This document shows positions 57,370 through 64,000 of a stretch of DNA of 64,000 nucleotides, in pieces (the stretch's first letter is position 1; the number at the start of each line of letters is the position of its first letter). Both the position numbers and the translations under genes were made by a program. The notes beneath the pieces were generated by a model. It was not told where the DNA came from, searched no databases, and saw only the letters and a list, made by a program, of their open reading frames with translations. Source of the DNA: Rossellomorea aquimaris. Its GTDB lineage: Bacteria; Bacillota; Bacilli; Bacillales; Bacillaceae_B. The stretch covers positions 395,713 to 459,712 of the forward strand of contig NZ_VTEX01000005.1 in assembly GCF_008180865.1 (NCBI RefSeq), given 5' to 3'.

Positions 57370-58527
57370 TTACACTTTTTCTTGTTCCAGTAGTGTTTCA
57401 ATGAATGATTCTGTAACCAAAATGATTTCATCCGATCCTTCTTCCGGCATAATGCATAGGCCGCTCGGAACCTTGACATTCGACGGCACGATTGCCTGCT
57501 CGATATAGGCGTTTTCCCCAATGACAGCATCCGGCATAATGACTGAGCGACTGACATGCGCTCCCTTTTTCACTGTGGTTCCTTGGAACAGGACGGACTT
57601 GCGAATGGTACCTTCAATCGTACAACCTTCGTTCACAAGAGATCCTTCCACAGAAGCTTCTTCAGAAATATATTGAGGCGGTTCATTTGGATTAACCGAA
57701 TACACTCTCCAATCGTGATCGAACAGATTCAGCTCATTTTCCTCATCAATCAAGTCCATATTGGCTTCCCATAGGCTCTTAACCGTCCCGACATCTTTCC
57801 AATACCCTTTAAACGGATAAGCCATCAGCTTCTTCTTCTCATCAAGAAGCAAAGGGATAACATCTTTTCCAAAGTCATGGCTGGAATCGGGATTACGCTC
57901 ATCCATCTCCAAATAATCTTTAAGCACTGAATAATTGAAGATATAGATACCCATCGAAGCTAGATTACTCTTTGGAAAAGGCGGTTTTTCCTCGAACTCT
58001 GTGATTCTCATTTCCTCATTTGTGTTCATAAGACCGAACCTGCTTGCCTCATCCCAACCTACTTCAATCACAGAAATCGAGACATCCGCTTTCTTCTCAA
58101 TGTGATAATCCAGCATTTTGCTGTAATCCATCTTGTAAATGTGATCTCCAGATAGAATCAATACATATTCAGGATCATATTGCTCAAGATAATTCATATT
58201 TTGATAGATTGCACTTGCCGTTCCCGTATACCAGCGCATCTCTGATGATTCCGCATAAGGCGGCAGTACGGTCACTCCACCATTTTTACGATCAAGATCC
58301 CATGCACTTCCTATCCCGATATAAGAATTAAGTACTAAAGGTTGGTACTGAGTAAGGACACCCACCGTATCAATCCCGGAGTTAGTACAATTGCTCAATG
58401 TGAAATCTATAATGCGGTATTTCCCTCCAAACGGTACAGCTGGTTTTGCCAGGCTCTTTGTCAATGAGCTTAACCTGCTCCCTTTTCCACCTGCTAATAA
58501 CATCGCTACACATCTACCTTTTCCCAT
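57370..58527 (-). CDS. glgC: Glucose-1-phosphate adenylyltransferase
   Basis: 385 residues. [26 protein letters not shown] is the nucleotide loop, [11 protein letters not shown] the metal and sugar region, and a beta-helix forms the C-terminus. Makes ADP-glucose, the committed step of glycogen synthesis. 16 bases after glgB. Confidence 0.97.
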   Translation of the reverse strand: MGKGRCVAMLLAGGKGSRLSSLTKSLAKPAVPFGGKYRIIDFTLSNCTNSGIDTVGVLTQYQPLVLNSYIGIGSAWDLDRKNGGVTVLPPYAESSEMRWYTGTASAIYQNMNYLEQYDPEYVLILSGDHIYKMDYSKMLDYHIEKKADVSISVIEVGWDEASRFGLMNTNEEMRITEFEEKPPFPKSNLASMGIYIFNYSVLKDYLEMDERNPDSSHDFGKDVIPLLLDEKKKLMAYPFKGYWKDVGTVKSLWEANMDLIDEENELNLFDHDWRVYSVNPNEPPQYISEEASVEGSLVNEGCTIEGTIRKSVLFQGTTVKKGAHVSRSVIMPDAVIGENAYIEQAIVPSNVKVPSGLCIMPEEGSDEIILVTESFIETLLEQEKV

Positions 58528-58543
58528 CCTTTTCTCTCCCCTT

Positions 58544-60403
58544 TCAATCTATTGGTTTTAAATAAACGGCTGCGTATGGTGGGATTGTCATTTCCACATA
58601 TCCATCTCTTCCATGGTACGACTCATTGTGCACGGTAAGAGGCAACGGATTCACCTGATGTGATCCACCAAATCGTTCATCATCGCTATTCCAAATTTCT
58701 TCATAAGAAGAAACCTTATTCACACCCACCTTATACTGGTGATACACATGAGGGCTGAAATTACAGATCACTACAAGATGATCTCCCTTCTCTTTCCCAT
58801 TTCTGATAAAAGAGAAAATCTGCTGTTCTCTATTATCCACGTCCACCCATTCAAAGCCTTCTGAACGATGATCCATTTGGAATAATGGTTCAGCACCTTT
58901 ATATAAATGCATAAGCTCTTTAAAATATGAATTGAATTTGTGATGAAATTCGTAATCCAATAAATGCCAATCCAACTCCTCTAAATCCTTCCACTCTGAA
59001 AACGGGGCAAGTTCACTTCCCATAAATAGAAGCTTCTTACCTGGATGAGCCATCATATAGCTCAGGAGCAGCCGGTATTGAGCGAATTTCTGCCAGTAAT
59101 CACCGGGCATTTTATTCAATAATGACTTCTTCCCATGTACCACCTCGTCATGGGAAAACGGAAGCACATAATTCTCTGAATACGCATATAACAATGAAAA
59201 TGTTATAAGAGAATGTACATGTCTTCTTTCAGACGTATCTGTTTCCATATATTTAAGGACGTCATTCATCCATCCCATATTCCACTTATAATTAAAGCCA
59301 AGTCCTCCATAGTGGACAGGGGACGTCACCTGTGGCCAGTCTGTAGAATCCTCTGCTATCATCAATATCGAAGAGTCATACTCAAAAACAGCCTTATTCA
59401 AGTTTTTTAGAAACTGTAAGGCTCCCTCATTGGGAGCGAGCTCTCCCTGGTTTGCCCAGTAAATGATATTGGCCACTGCATCAATCCGGAAACCATCAAT
59501 ATGATACAGATCCATCCAGAAACGTGCATTCGAAATCAGGAAGCTTCTCACTTCCCCCTTGCCTAAATCAAAATTTGCCGTTCCCCACGTATAATTCTCA
59601 CGGTCCCGTTCCTCTCCATACTCATAAGCAAACGAACCATCAAATTCATATAACCCGTGGGCATCTTTACAAAAATGACCCGGGACCCAATCCAGAATCA
59701 CGCCAATATTATGTAAATGACATTCATTTACGAACGCCATCAATTCATGAGGTGAGCCGTAGCGACTAGTCGGAGAATAATAACCAGTACCCTGATACCC
59801 CCAAGAACGATCAAACGGATGCTCCGTGACAGGCAGCAACTCAATATGTGTAAATCCTTGTTCTTTCACATGAGGAATTAATTGCTGAGCTAATTCCTTA
59901 TAAGAAAGAAATTTACCAGCTTTCTTCTTCCATGTGCCTAAATGCACTTCATAAATTGCCATAGGCTTGTCATAGACCGTCGAACTGGCTCGATCCTCCA
60001 GCCACTTCTCATCCTCCCAAGAAAATCCCTGCAGCTCATACACCACGCTTGCAGTATTTGGACGCTTCTCAGAAGCAAACCCATATGGATCCGCCTTCAG
60101 TTTCTTCAACCCTGATAGAGTGGTAATCTCGTACTTATACGTTTCACCCGATAGATCCCCATCAATGCGAATTGTCCATAAACCTTCGTTATTCCGCCGT
60201 GTAAGTTCATACCCGGCTCCATTCCAATGATTAAATGATCCAACCAATGAAACATGTCTTGCTTTCGGTGCCCAAACGCAAAATTCTGTATAGGTCCCAG
60301 TGGAATCTCTTCTCACATGTGAACCCATAAACTGATAGGCCTGCTGCAAATTTCCCTCATGAAACAAAAAAACATCATAATCTGATATGGTCATTGCGTT
60401 CAT
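58544..60403 (-). CDS. glgB: 1,4-alpha-glucan branching enzyme
   Basis: About 619 residues. I choose the ATG at 60403; ATGs at 60406 and 60394 and a TTG at 60424 are possible. A CBM48-like N-terminal domain ([22 protein letters not shown]) precedes a GH13 barrel with catalytic Asp in [10 protein letters not shown], Glu in [10 protein letters not shown] and transition-state Asp in [10 protein letters not shown]. Creates alpha-1,6 branches. First gene of glgBCDAP. In B. subtilis this operon is sporulation-specific; no SigE promoter was identified with certainty here. Confidence 0.97.
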   Translation of the reverse strand: MNAMTISDYDVFLFHEGNLQQAYQFMGSHVRRDSTGTYTEFCVWAPKARHVSLVGSFNHWNGAGYELTRRNNEGLWTIRIDGDLSGETYKYEITTLSGLKKLKADPYGFASEKRPNTASVVYELQGFSWEDEKWLEDRASSTVYDKPMAIYEVHLGTWKKKAGKFLSYKELAQQLIPHVKEQGFTHIELLPVTEHPFDRSWGYQGTGYYSPTSRYGSPHELMAFVNECHLHNIGVILDWVPGHFCKDAHGLYEFDGSFAYEYGEERDRENYTWGTANFDLGKGEVRSFLISNARFWMDLYHIDGFRIDAVANIIYWANQGELAPNEGALQFLKNLNKAVFEYDSSILMIAEDSTDWPQVTSPVHYGGLGFNYKWNMGWMNDVLKYMETDTSERRHVHSLITFSLLYAYSENYVLPFSHDEVVHGKKSLLNKMPGDYWQKFAQYRLLLSYMMAHPGKKLLFMGSELAPFSEWKDLEELDWHLLDYEFHHKFNSYFKELMHLYKGAEPLFQMDHRSEGFEWVDVDNREQQIFSFIRNGKEKGDHLVVICNFSPHVYHQYKVGVNKVSSYEEIWNSDDERFGGSHQVNPLPLTVHNESYHGRDGYVEMTIPPYAAVYLKPID

Positions 60404-60424
60404 CATCTCACCTACATTTTTCAA

Positions 60425-61158
60425 TCTACTTACTACTTTCTTTCAACTTCATCAAAATCCTCTTTATTATCGTCGCTCAATTACGACAATTTCCTACATA
60501 CTTATGATAAAACGGTTCACTTTTGGAAAGTATTACTAAATGGTAAGGTTTACATTGGAAGAACATAGGGGAAACGTGTTGAATTCATAGCGGAATTTGT
60601 CGAAAGTTTTTAAATTAAAAAAAGTGAAATTTACGGGGAAATGCAGAATAATTCCGGTATTATGTATCGTTTTTGGCTGGTTGTGCGAAGGATGGGCGTG
60701 TCGAATTAAGGAGCAATTAGGAATGGATGTTGGAATCTGGCAGTCACTTGCTTAGGGTGGATGAAACCTTTTTTAATGGACAATAATGGAGAAACCATGC
60801 ATGAGGAGGTCGGGGTTATTGAATACTTTGAGAAGATTATTGGGGAGATTTAAGTGATAGTTGATGCATTTTTTTCTTCGAGGATCACTGACTGATGTTC
60901 CCTCAAATCCTCCGTTTATTGTATTGAAAAATTTGAACTGAAAAGAAGAGTATAGAAGTTGATAATATAATAGGGAAAGTCGATAATAAAGCGGGCAATG
61001 TCGATAATATATCCCTCGTACAGAAGTAGAAGCATTCTTTCACATGTAAAACCGCTTATTTTAGTTCCGATTTGGCTCCACATTCAATTAAATCTCTTCA
61101 TTTAGTCATGTTTTTAATATATTTTTAATAAAATGACCACTAATTCTAATTTGTACAA
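60425..61158. other. Long intergenic region upstream of glgB
   Basis: About 730 bases without a convincing gene. It must contain the glgB promoter. One plus-strand frame (about 60712-60855) gives a 48-codon run without ribosome binding site, ending YFEKIIGEI, which could be a gene remnant. A phased repeat lies at 60955-61018. Otherwise nothing recognised. Confidence 0.5.
60955..61018. repeat. Phased GATAATA tandem repeat, 21-bp period, copy 2
   Basis: GATAATA starts at 60961, 60982 and 61003, exactly 21 bases apart, inside a (T/C)GATAATA unit; the reverse complement is TATTATCGACTTTCC-like, as at 37865-37945. Confidence 0.8.
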
Positions 61159-61160
61159 TA

Positions 61161-61192
61161 AAAAAAGACTATCAAAAATGATAGTCTTTTTT
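61161..61192 (-). terminator. Terminator of the rRNA-tRNA operon
   Basis: AAAAAAGACTATCA / TGATAGTCTTTTTT directly after the last tRNA gene. Confidence 0.9.
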
Positions 61193-61195
61193 AAA

Positions 61196-61267
61196 TGACC
61201 CATACGGGATTCGAACCCGTGTTACCGCCGTGAAAGGGCGGTGTCTTAACCGCTTGACCAATGGGCC
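61196..61267 (-). tRNA. tRNA-Glu (TTC)
   Basis: Acceptor GGCCCAT/ATGGGTC, T loop GGTTCGAATCC, anticodon TTC. CCA not encoded. Last tRNA of the cluster. Confidence 0.97.
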
Positions 61268-61273
61268 ATAATA

Positions 61274-61364
61274 TGGCGGAGAAGGAGGGATTTGAACCCT
61301 CGCGCCGGTTGCCCGACCTACACCCTTAGCAGGGGCGCCTCTTCAGCCACTTGAGTACTTCCCC
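61274..61364 (-). tRNA. tRNA-Ser (GCT)
   Basis: Long variable arm, anticodon GCT, CCA encoded. Confidence 0.97.
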
Positions 61365-61371
61365 ATATGAT

Positions 61372-61446
61372 TGGCTCCGCAGGCAAGATTCGAACTTGCG
61401 ACCGATCGGTTAACAGCCGATAGCTCTACCACTGAGCTACTGCGGA
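61372..61446 (-). tRNA. tRNA-Asn (GTT)
   Basis: Acceptor TCCGCAG/CTGCGGA, anticodon GTT, CCA encoded. Confidence 0.97.
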
Positions 61447-61455
61447 ATAATGAAA

Positions 61456-61532
<77 letters not shown>

Positions 61533-61541
61533 ATAAATAAT

Positions 61542-61615
61542 TGGAGCGGGTGAAGGGAATCGAACCCTCATCATCAGCTTGGAAGGCTGAGGTTTTACCA
61601 CTAAACTACACCCGC
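61542..61615 (-). tRNA. tRNA-Gly (TCC)
   Basis: Acceptor GCGGGTG/CACCCGC, anticodon TCC, CCA encoded. Confidence 0.97.
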
Positions 61616-61635
61616 ACTATTTATATAAGAAAATA

Positions 61636-61712
61636 TGGGGCGACTGATGGGAATCGAACCCACGAATGCCTGAACCACAATCAGGTGCGTTAACCACTTC
61701 GCCACAATCGCC
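61636..61712 (-). tRNA. tRNA-His (GTG)
   Basis: Carries the extra G-1 opposite C73; anticodon GTG, CCA encoded. Confidence 0.97.
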
Positions 61713-61733
61713 ATAATGTCTTCAAATAGAAAA

Positions 61734-61809
61734 TGGTGGCTCAGGACGGAATCGAACCGCCGACACATGGATTTTCAGTCCATTGCTCTACCAACTGAGC
61801 TACTGAGCC
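61734..61809 (-). tRNA. tRNA-Phe (GAA)
   Basis: Acceptor GGCTCAG/CTGAGCC, anticodon GAA, CCA encoded. Confidence 0.97.
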
Positions 61810-61860
61810 TTACTTAGAGTAAAATATTTAATTCTGAACCATAATCTTATTAAAAGAAAA

Positions 61861-61937
61861 TGGCGGTCCGGACGGGACTCGAACCCGCGACCTCCTGCGT
61901 GACAGGCAGGCATTCTAACCAACTGAACTACCGGACC
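61861..61937 (-). tRNA. tRNA-Asp (GTC)
   Basis: Acceptor GGTCCGG/CCGGACC, anticodon GTC, CCA encoded. Confidence 0.97.
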
Positions 61938-61943
61938 AGAGTT

Positions 61944-62015
61944 TTTTGACGATAGTCAAAATAACTTTCATTATTTGCGTAAGCAAAATAGGTTTCATTA
62001 TCTTGACGACAGTCA
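61944..62015 (-). repeat. Three short hairpins in the fMet-Asp spacer
   Basis: TTTTGAC/GTCAAAA-type hairpins occur twice (61945-61962 and about 62001-62017) with TATTTGC/GCAAAATA between them (61973-61992). They resemble the spacer hairpins after tRNA-Val, -Lys and -Leu and may guide processing. Confidence 0.6.
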
Positions 62016-62072
62016 AAATAACTATCCATGCGTGACTCTTCAAGGAATATCCTTCCTTAGTCAAAAATGGTA

Positions 62073-62146
<74 letters not shown>

Positions 62147-62182
62147 ACGATATAAATATGGAATTTCCCATGAAAGGAAATA

Positions 62183-62275
62183 TGGAGGAGGAAGGGGGAT
62201 TCGAACCCCCGCGGGCTGTTACACCCCTGTCGGTTTTCAAGACCGATCCCTTCAGCCGGACTTGGGTATTCCTCC
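62183..62275 (-). tRNA. tRNA-Ser (TGA)
   Basis: Long variable arm, anticodon TGA, CCA encoded. Confidence 0.97.
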
Positions 62276-62291
62276 GTATTAAAATGGTACT

Positions 62292-62368
62292 TGGTGGACC
62301 TTGTAGGACTCGAACCTACGACCGGACGGTTATGAGCCGTCTGCTCTAACCAACTGAGCTAAAGGTCC
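62292..62368 (-). tRNA. tRNA-Ile2 (CAT, lysidine type)
   Basis: Anticodon CAT. GGACCTTTAGCTCAG body and the CTCATAA loop resemble the minor isoleucine tRNA whose C34 is modified to lysidine; its position in the B. subtilis order also calls for Ile. Elongator Met is the alternative. Confidence 0.8.
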
Positions 62369-62372
62369 CTTT

Positions 62373-62449
62373 TGGTAGCGGCGGAGGGGATCGAACCCCC
62401 GACCTCACGGGTATGAACCGTACGCTCTAGCCAGCTGAGCTACACCGCC
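62373..62449 (-). tRNA. tRNA-Met, elongator (CAT)
   Basis: Anticodon CAT in a TTCATAC loop; GGCGGTGTAGCTCAG body like the B. subtilis elongator Met tRNA. CCA encoded. Confidence 0.85.
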
Positions 62450-62530
62450 AAGATACTTTTAATATCAAATTAAATGATAGATGAACTTCTCAAATATCCC
62501 TGAAGTTTATTTTACTTTCGTAAAAAAACT

Positions 62531-62606
62531 TGGTGGAGCCTAGCGGGATCGAACCGCTGACCTCCTGCGTGCAAAGCAGGCGCTCTCCCAGCTGAGCTAA
62601 GGCCCC
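62531..62606 (-). tRNA. tRNA-Ala (TGC)
   Basis: Acceptor begins GGGGCCT, anticodon TGC, CCA encoded. Confidence 0.97.
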
Positions 62607-62614
62607 AAATAAGA

Positions 62615-62691
62615 TGGTCGGGAAGACAGGATTCGAACCTGCGACCCCTTGGTCCCAAACCAAGTGCTCTACCAAGCTGAGCTACTTCCCG
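62615..62691 (-). tRNA. tRNA-Pro (TGG)
   Basis: Acceptor CGGGAAG/CTTCCCG, anticodon TGG, CCA encoded. Confidence 0.97.
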
Positions 62692-62698
62692 ATCTATA

Positions 62699-62775
62699 TG
62701 GCGCGCCCGAGAGGAGTCGAACCCCTAACCTTTTGATCCGTAGTCAAACGCTCTATCCAATTGAGCTACGGGCGC
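62699..62775 (-). tRNA. tRNA-Arg (ACG)
   Basis: Acceptor GCGCCCG/CGGGCGC, anticodon ACG, CCA encoded. Confidence 0.97.
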
Positions 62776-62818
62776 ATAGTTCTATTATTGTTCTTTATTT
62801 GCTGATTCAAATTAAGGA

Positions 62819-62845
62819 AGATTATTTTGCTTGTGCAAAAAATCT
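62819..62845 (-). repeat. Spacer hairpin after tRNA-Leu (TAA)
   Basis: AGATT-ATTTTGC / GCAAAAAATCT directly behind the CCA end; same type at 63127 and 63396. Confidence 0.65.
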
Positions 62846-62934
62846 TGGTGCCGAGGACCGGAATCGAACCGGTACGGTAGTCACCTACCGCAGGATTTTA
62901 AGTCCTGTGCGTCTGCCAGTTCCGCCACCCCGGC
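62846..62934 (-). tRNA. tRNA-Leu (TAA)
   Basis: Long variable arm, anticodon TAA, CCA encoded. Confidence 0.97.
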
Positions 62935-62943
62935 AAAATCTTC

Positions 62944-63018
62944 TGGAGCGGAAGACGGGATTCGAACCCGCGACCCCCACCTTGGCAAGGTGGTGTTCTA
63001 CCACTGAACTACTTCCGC
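62944..63018 (-). tRNA. tRNA-Gly (GCC)
   Basis: Acceptor GCGGAAG/CTTCCGC, anticodon GCC, CCA encoded. Confidence 0.97.
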
Positions 63019-63026
63019 AAAATGAA

Positions 63027-63111
63027 TGGTGCGGGTGAAGGGACTTGAACCCCCACGCCTTGCGGCGCCAGATCCTAAGTCTGGTGCGTCTGCCAATTCC
63101 GCCACACCCGC
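63027..63111 (-). tRNA. tRNA-Leu (TAG)
   Basis: Long variable arm, anticodon TAG, CCA encoded. Confidence 0.97.
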
Positions 63112-63126
63112 ATGATATAAATGGAA

Positions 63127-63151
63127 AGATATTTTGCTGACGCAAAAATCT
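63127..63151 (-). repeat. Spacer hairpin after tRNA-Lys
   Basis: AGATATTTTGC / GCAAAAATCT, nearly identical to the hairpin at 63396-63420. Confidence 0.7.
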
Positions 63152-63152
63152 T

Positions 63153-63228
63153 TGGTGAGCCATGAAGGACTCGAACCTTCGACCCTCTGATTAAAAGTCA
63201 GATGCTCTACCAACTGAGCTAATGGCTC
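63153..63228 (-). tRNA. tRNA-Lys (TTT)
   Basis: Acceptor GAGCCAT/ATGGCTC, anticodon TTT, CCA encoded. Confidence 0.97.
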
Positions 63229-63258
63229 ATCTGAAAAGATGATATTTAAAACCAAAAA

Positions 63259-63334
<76 letters not shown>

Positions 63335-63395
63335 ATATTTAATTTTTCATATGAAGTCTTAATGGAAAGTTACTTCACAGAAGCAGTTAAAGGAG

Positions 63396-63420
63396 AGATA
63401 TTTTGCTAACGCAAAAATCT
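63396..63420 (-). repeat. Spacer hairpin after tRNA-Val
   Basis: AGATATTTTGC / GCAAAAATCT directly behind the CCA end. Confidence 0.7.
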
Positions 63421-63421
63421 T

Positions 63422-63497
63422 TGGTGGAGGATGACGGGATCGAACCGCCGACCCTCTGCTTGTAAGGCAGATGCTCTCCCAGCTGAGCTAATCCTCC
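63422..63497 (-). tRNA. tRNA-Val (TAC)
   Basis: Acceptor GGAGGAT/ATCCTCC, anticodon TAC, CCA encoded. First tRNA after the 5S gene. Confidence 0.97.
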
Positions 63498-63507
63498 AAA
63501 ATATAAA

Positions 63508-63624
<117 letters not shown>

Positions 63625-63800
63625 CTATTTCTTGTCTCTTTCAAAGGACAAGTATTATTATATCGTGTAGATATAATTTTTCAAGGCTTATTTTATATTT
63701 TCGTATAAAATTTATTCCCTGAAAACTAGATAAAGAATTGATGTCAAGAAAGCCGAATACCGACCAATTGTTGCATCTACTTCTTCAAGTAGATACCATT

Positions 63801-63919
63801 CCAGCTCCGGCGGCTAGAGACTCGAGGTCATTTCAGTTCAATCAGCTGAGGGTAAAAGGCACCCTCTTCTGATTGCCCAGAAATGCTTGTCGTCTCTGTT
63901 CAAGCCGCCTCCGCTTTAT
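63801..63919 (-). repeat. Dispersed repeat copy 2, inside the 23S-5S spacer
   Basis: On the minus strand it begins AAAGCGGAGGCGGCTTG, contains CGACAAGCAT and ends ATGACCTCGAGTCTC...GGAGCTGG, diverged but colinear with the repeat at 7449-7567. The terminal segments can pair into a long stem. Confidence 0.75.
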
Positions 63920-63922
63920 AGT

Positions 63923-64000
<78 letters not shown>

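Overview
The window is a stretch of chromosome from a Gram-positive, endospore-forming member of the Bacillaceae. The evidence is strong AGGAGG-type ribosome binding sites, frequent TTG and GTG starts, many genes in the order of the Bacillus subtilis yt* region (ytzC-ytqA-ytqB, ytpAB, ytoA, metK-pckA, ytmB-ytmA-ytlA-ytlC-ytlD-ytkD, luxS, ythAB, men operon, menA-yteA, glgBCDAP), and a 21-gene tRNA cluster with the isotype order of B. subtilis trnB. Dispersed repeats of a kind common in marine or soil Bacillus relatives are present. The genus is an inference; a Rossellomorea-like or similar Bacillus is plausible but unproven.

Layout. 1-3.6 kb: a sigma-54 activator cut by the window edge, a cupin protein, a candidate small RNA and an MFS transporter. 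3.6-5.2 kb: an IS1595-family insertion sequence carrying a passenger gene. 5.2-14 kb: ytzC, the tRNA-modification pair ytqA/ytqB, an LLM flavin oxidoreductase, a secreted M6 metalloprotease, ytpAB and ytoA. 14-19.5 kb: SAM-riboswitch-controlled metK, pckA, a GNAT enzyme with a Fur-like box, and bioY behind a BirA operator. 19.5-27.8 kb: a cofactor and methionine block with metE (tandem SAM and cobalamin riboswitches), thiC (TPP riboswitch), cutC, and btuF with a PduO-type adenosyltransferase (cobalamin riboswitch). 27.9-36 kb: small lipoprotein, ytmB, ytmA, the ytlACD ABC transporter, ytkD, several small genes, luxS and yidD. 36-42 kb: a Zur-box-controlled zinc binding protein, cytochrome bd oxidase genes, an SDR, a VOC protein and an XRE regulator. 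42-51 kb: the menaquinone operon menF-D-H-B-E-C, divergent from menA. 51-60 kb: yteA and the glycogen operon glgB-C-D-A-P. 61-64 kb: the 3' end of an rRNA operon on the minus strand (23S end, 5S, 21 tRNAs, terminator).

How it fits together. Methionine and SAM supply is controlled at two points: metK by one SAM riboswitch, and the B12-independent synthase metE by a SAM riboswitch plus a cobalamin riboswitch, so metE should be off when either SAM or B12 is plentiful. The other B12 riboswitch governs salvage genes (btuF, adenosyltransferase). Biotin, thiamine, zinc and possibly iron each have a recognisable regulatory site in front of one gene.

Most of the window is core genome. The more unusual material lies between genes: families of dispersed repeats (one copy sits inside the 23S-5S spacer), hairpin terminators sharing one conserved core, helically phased 20-21 bp tandem motifs, and a possible new small RNA.
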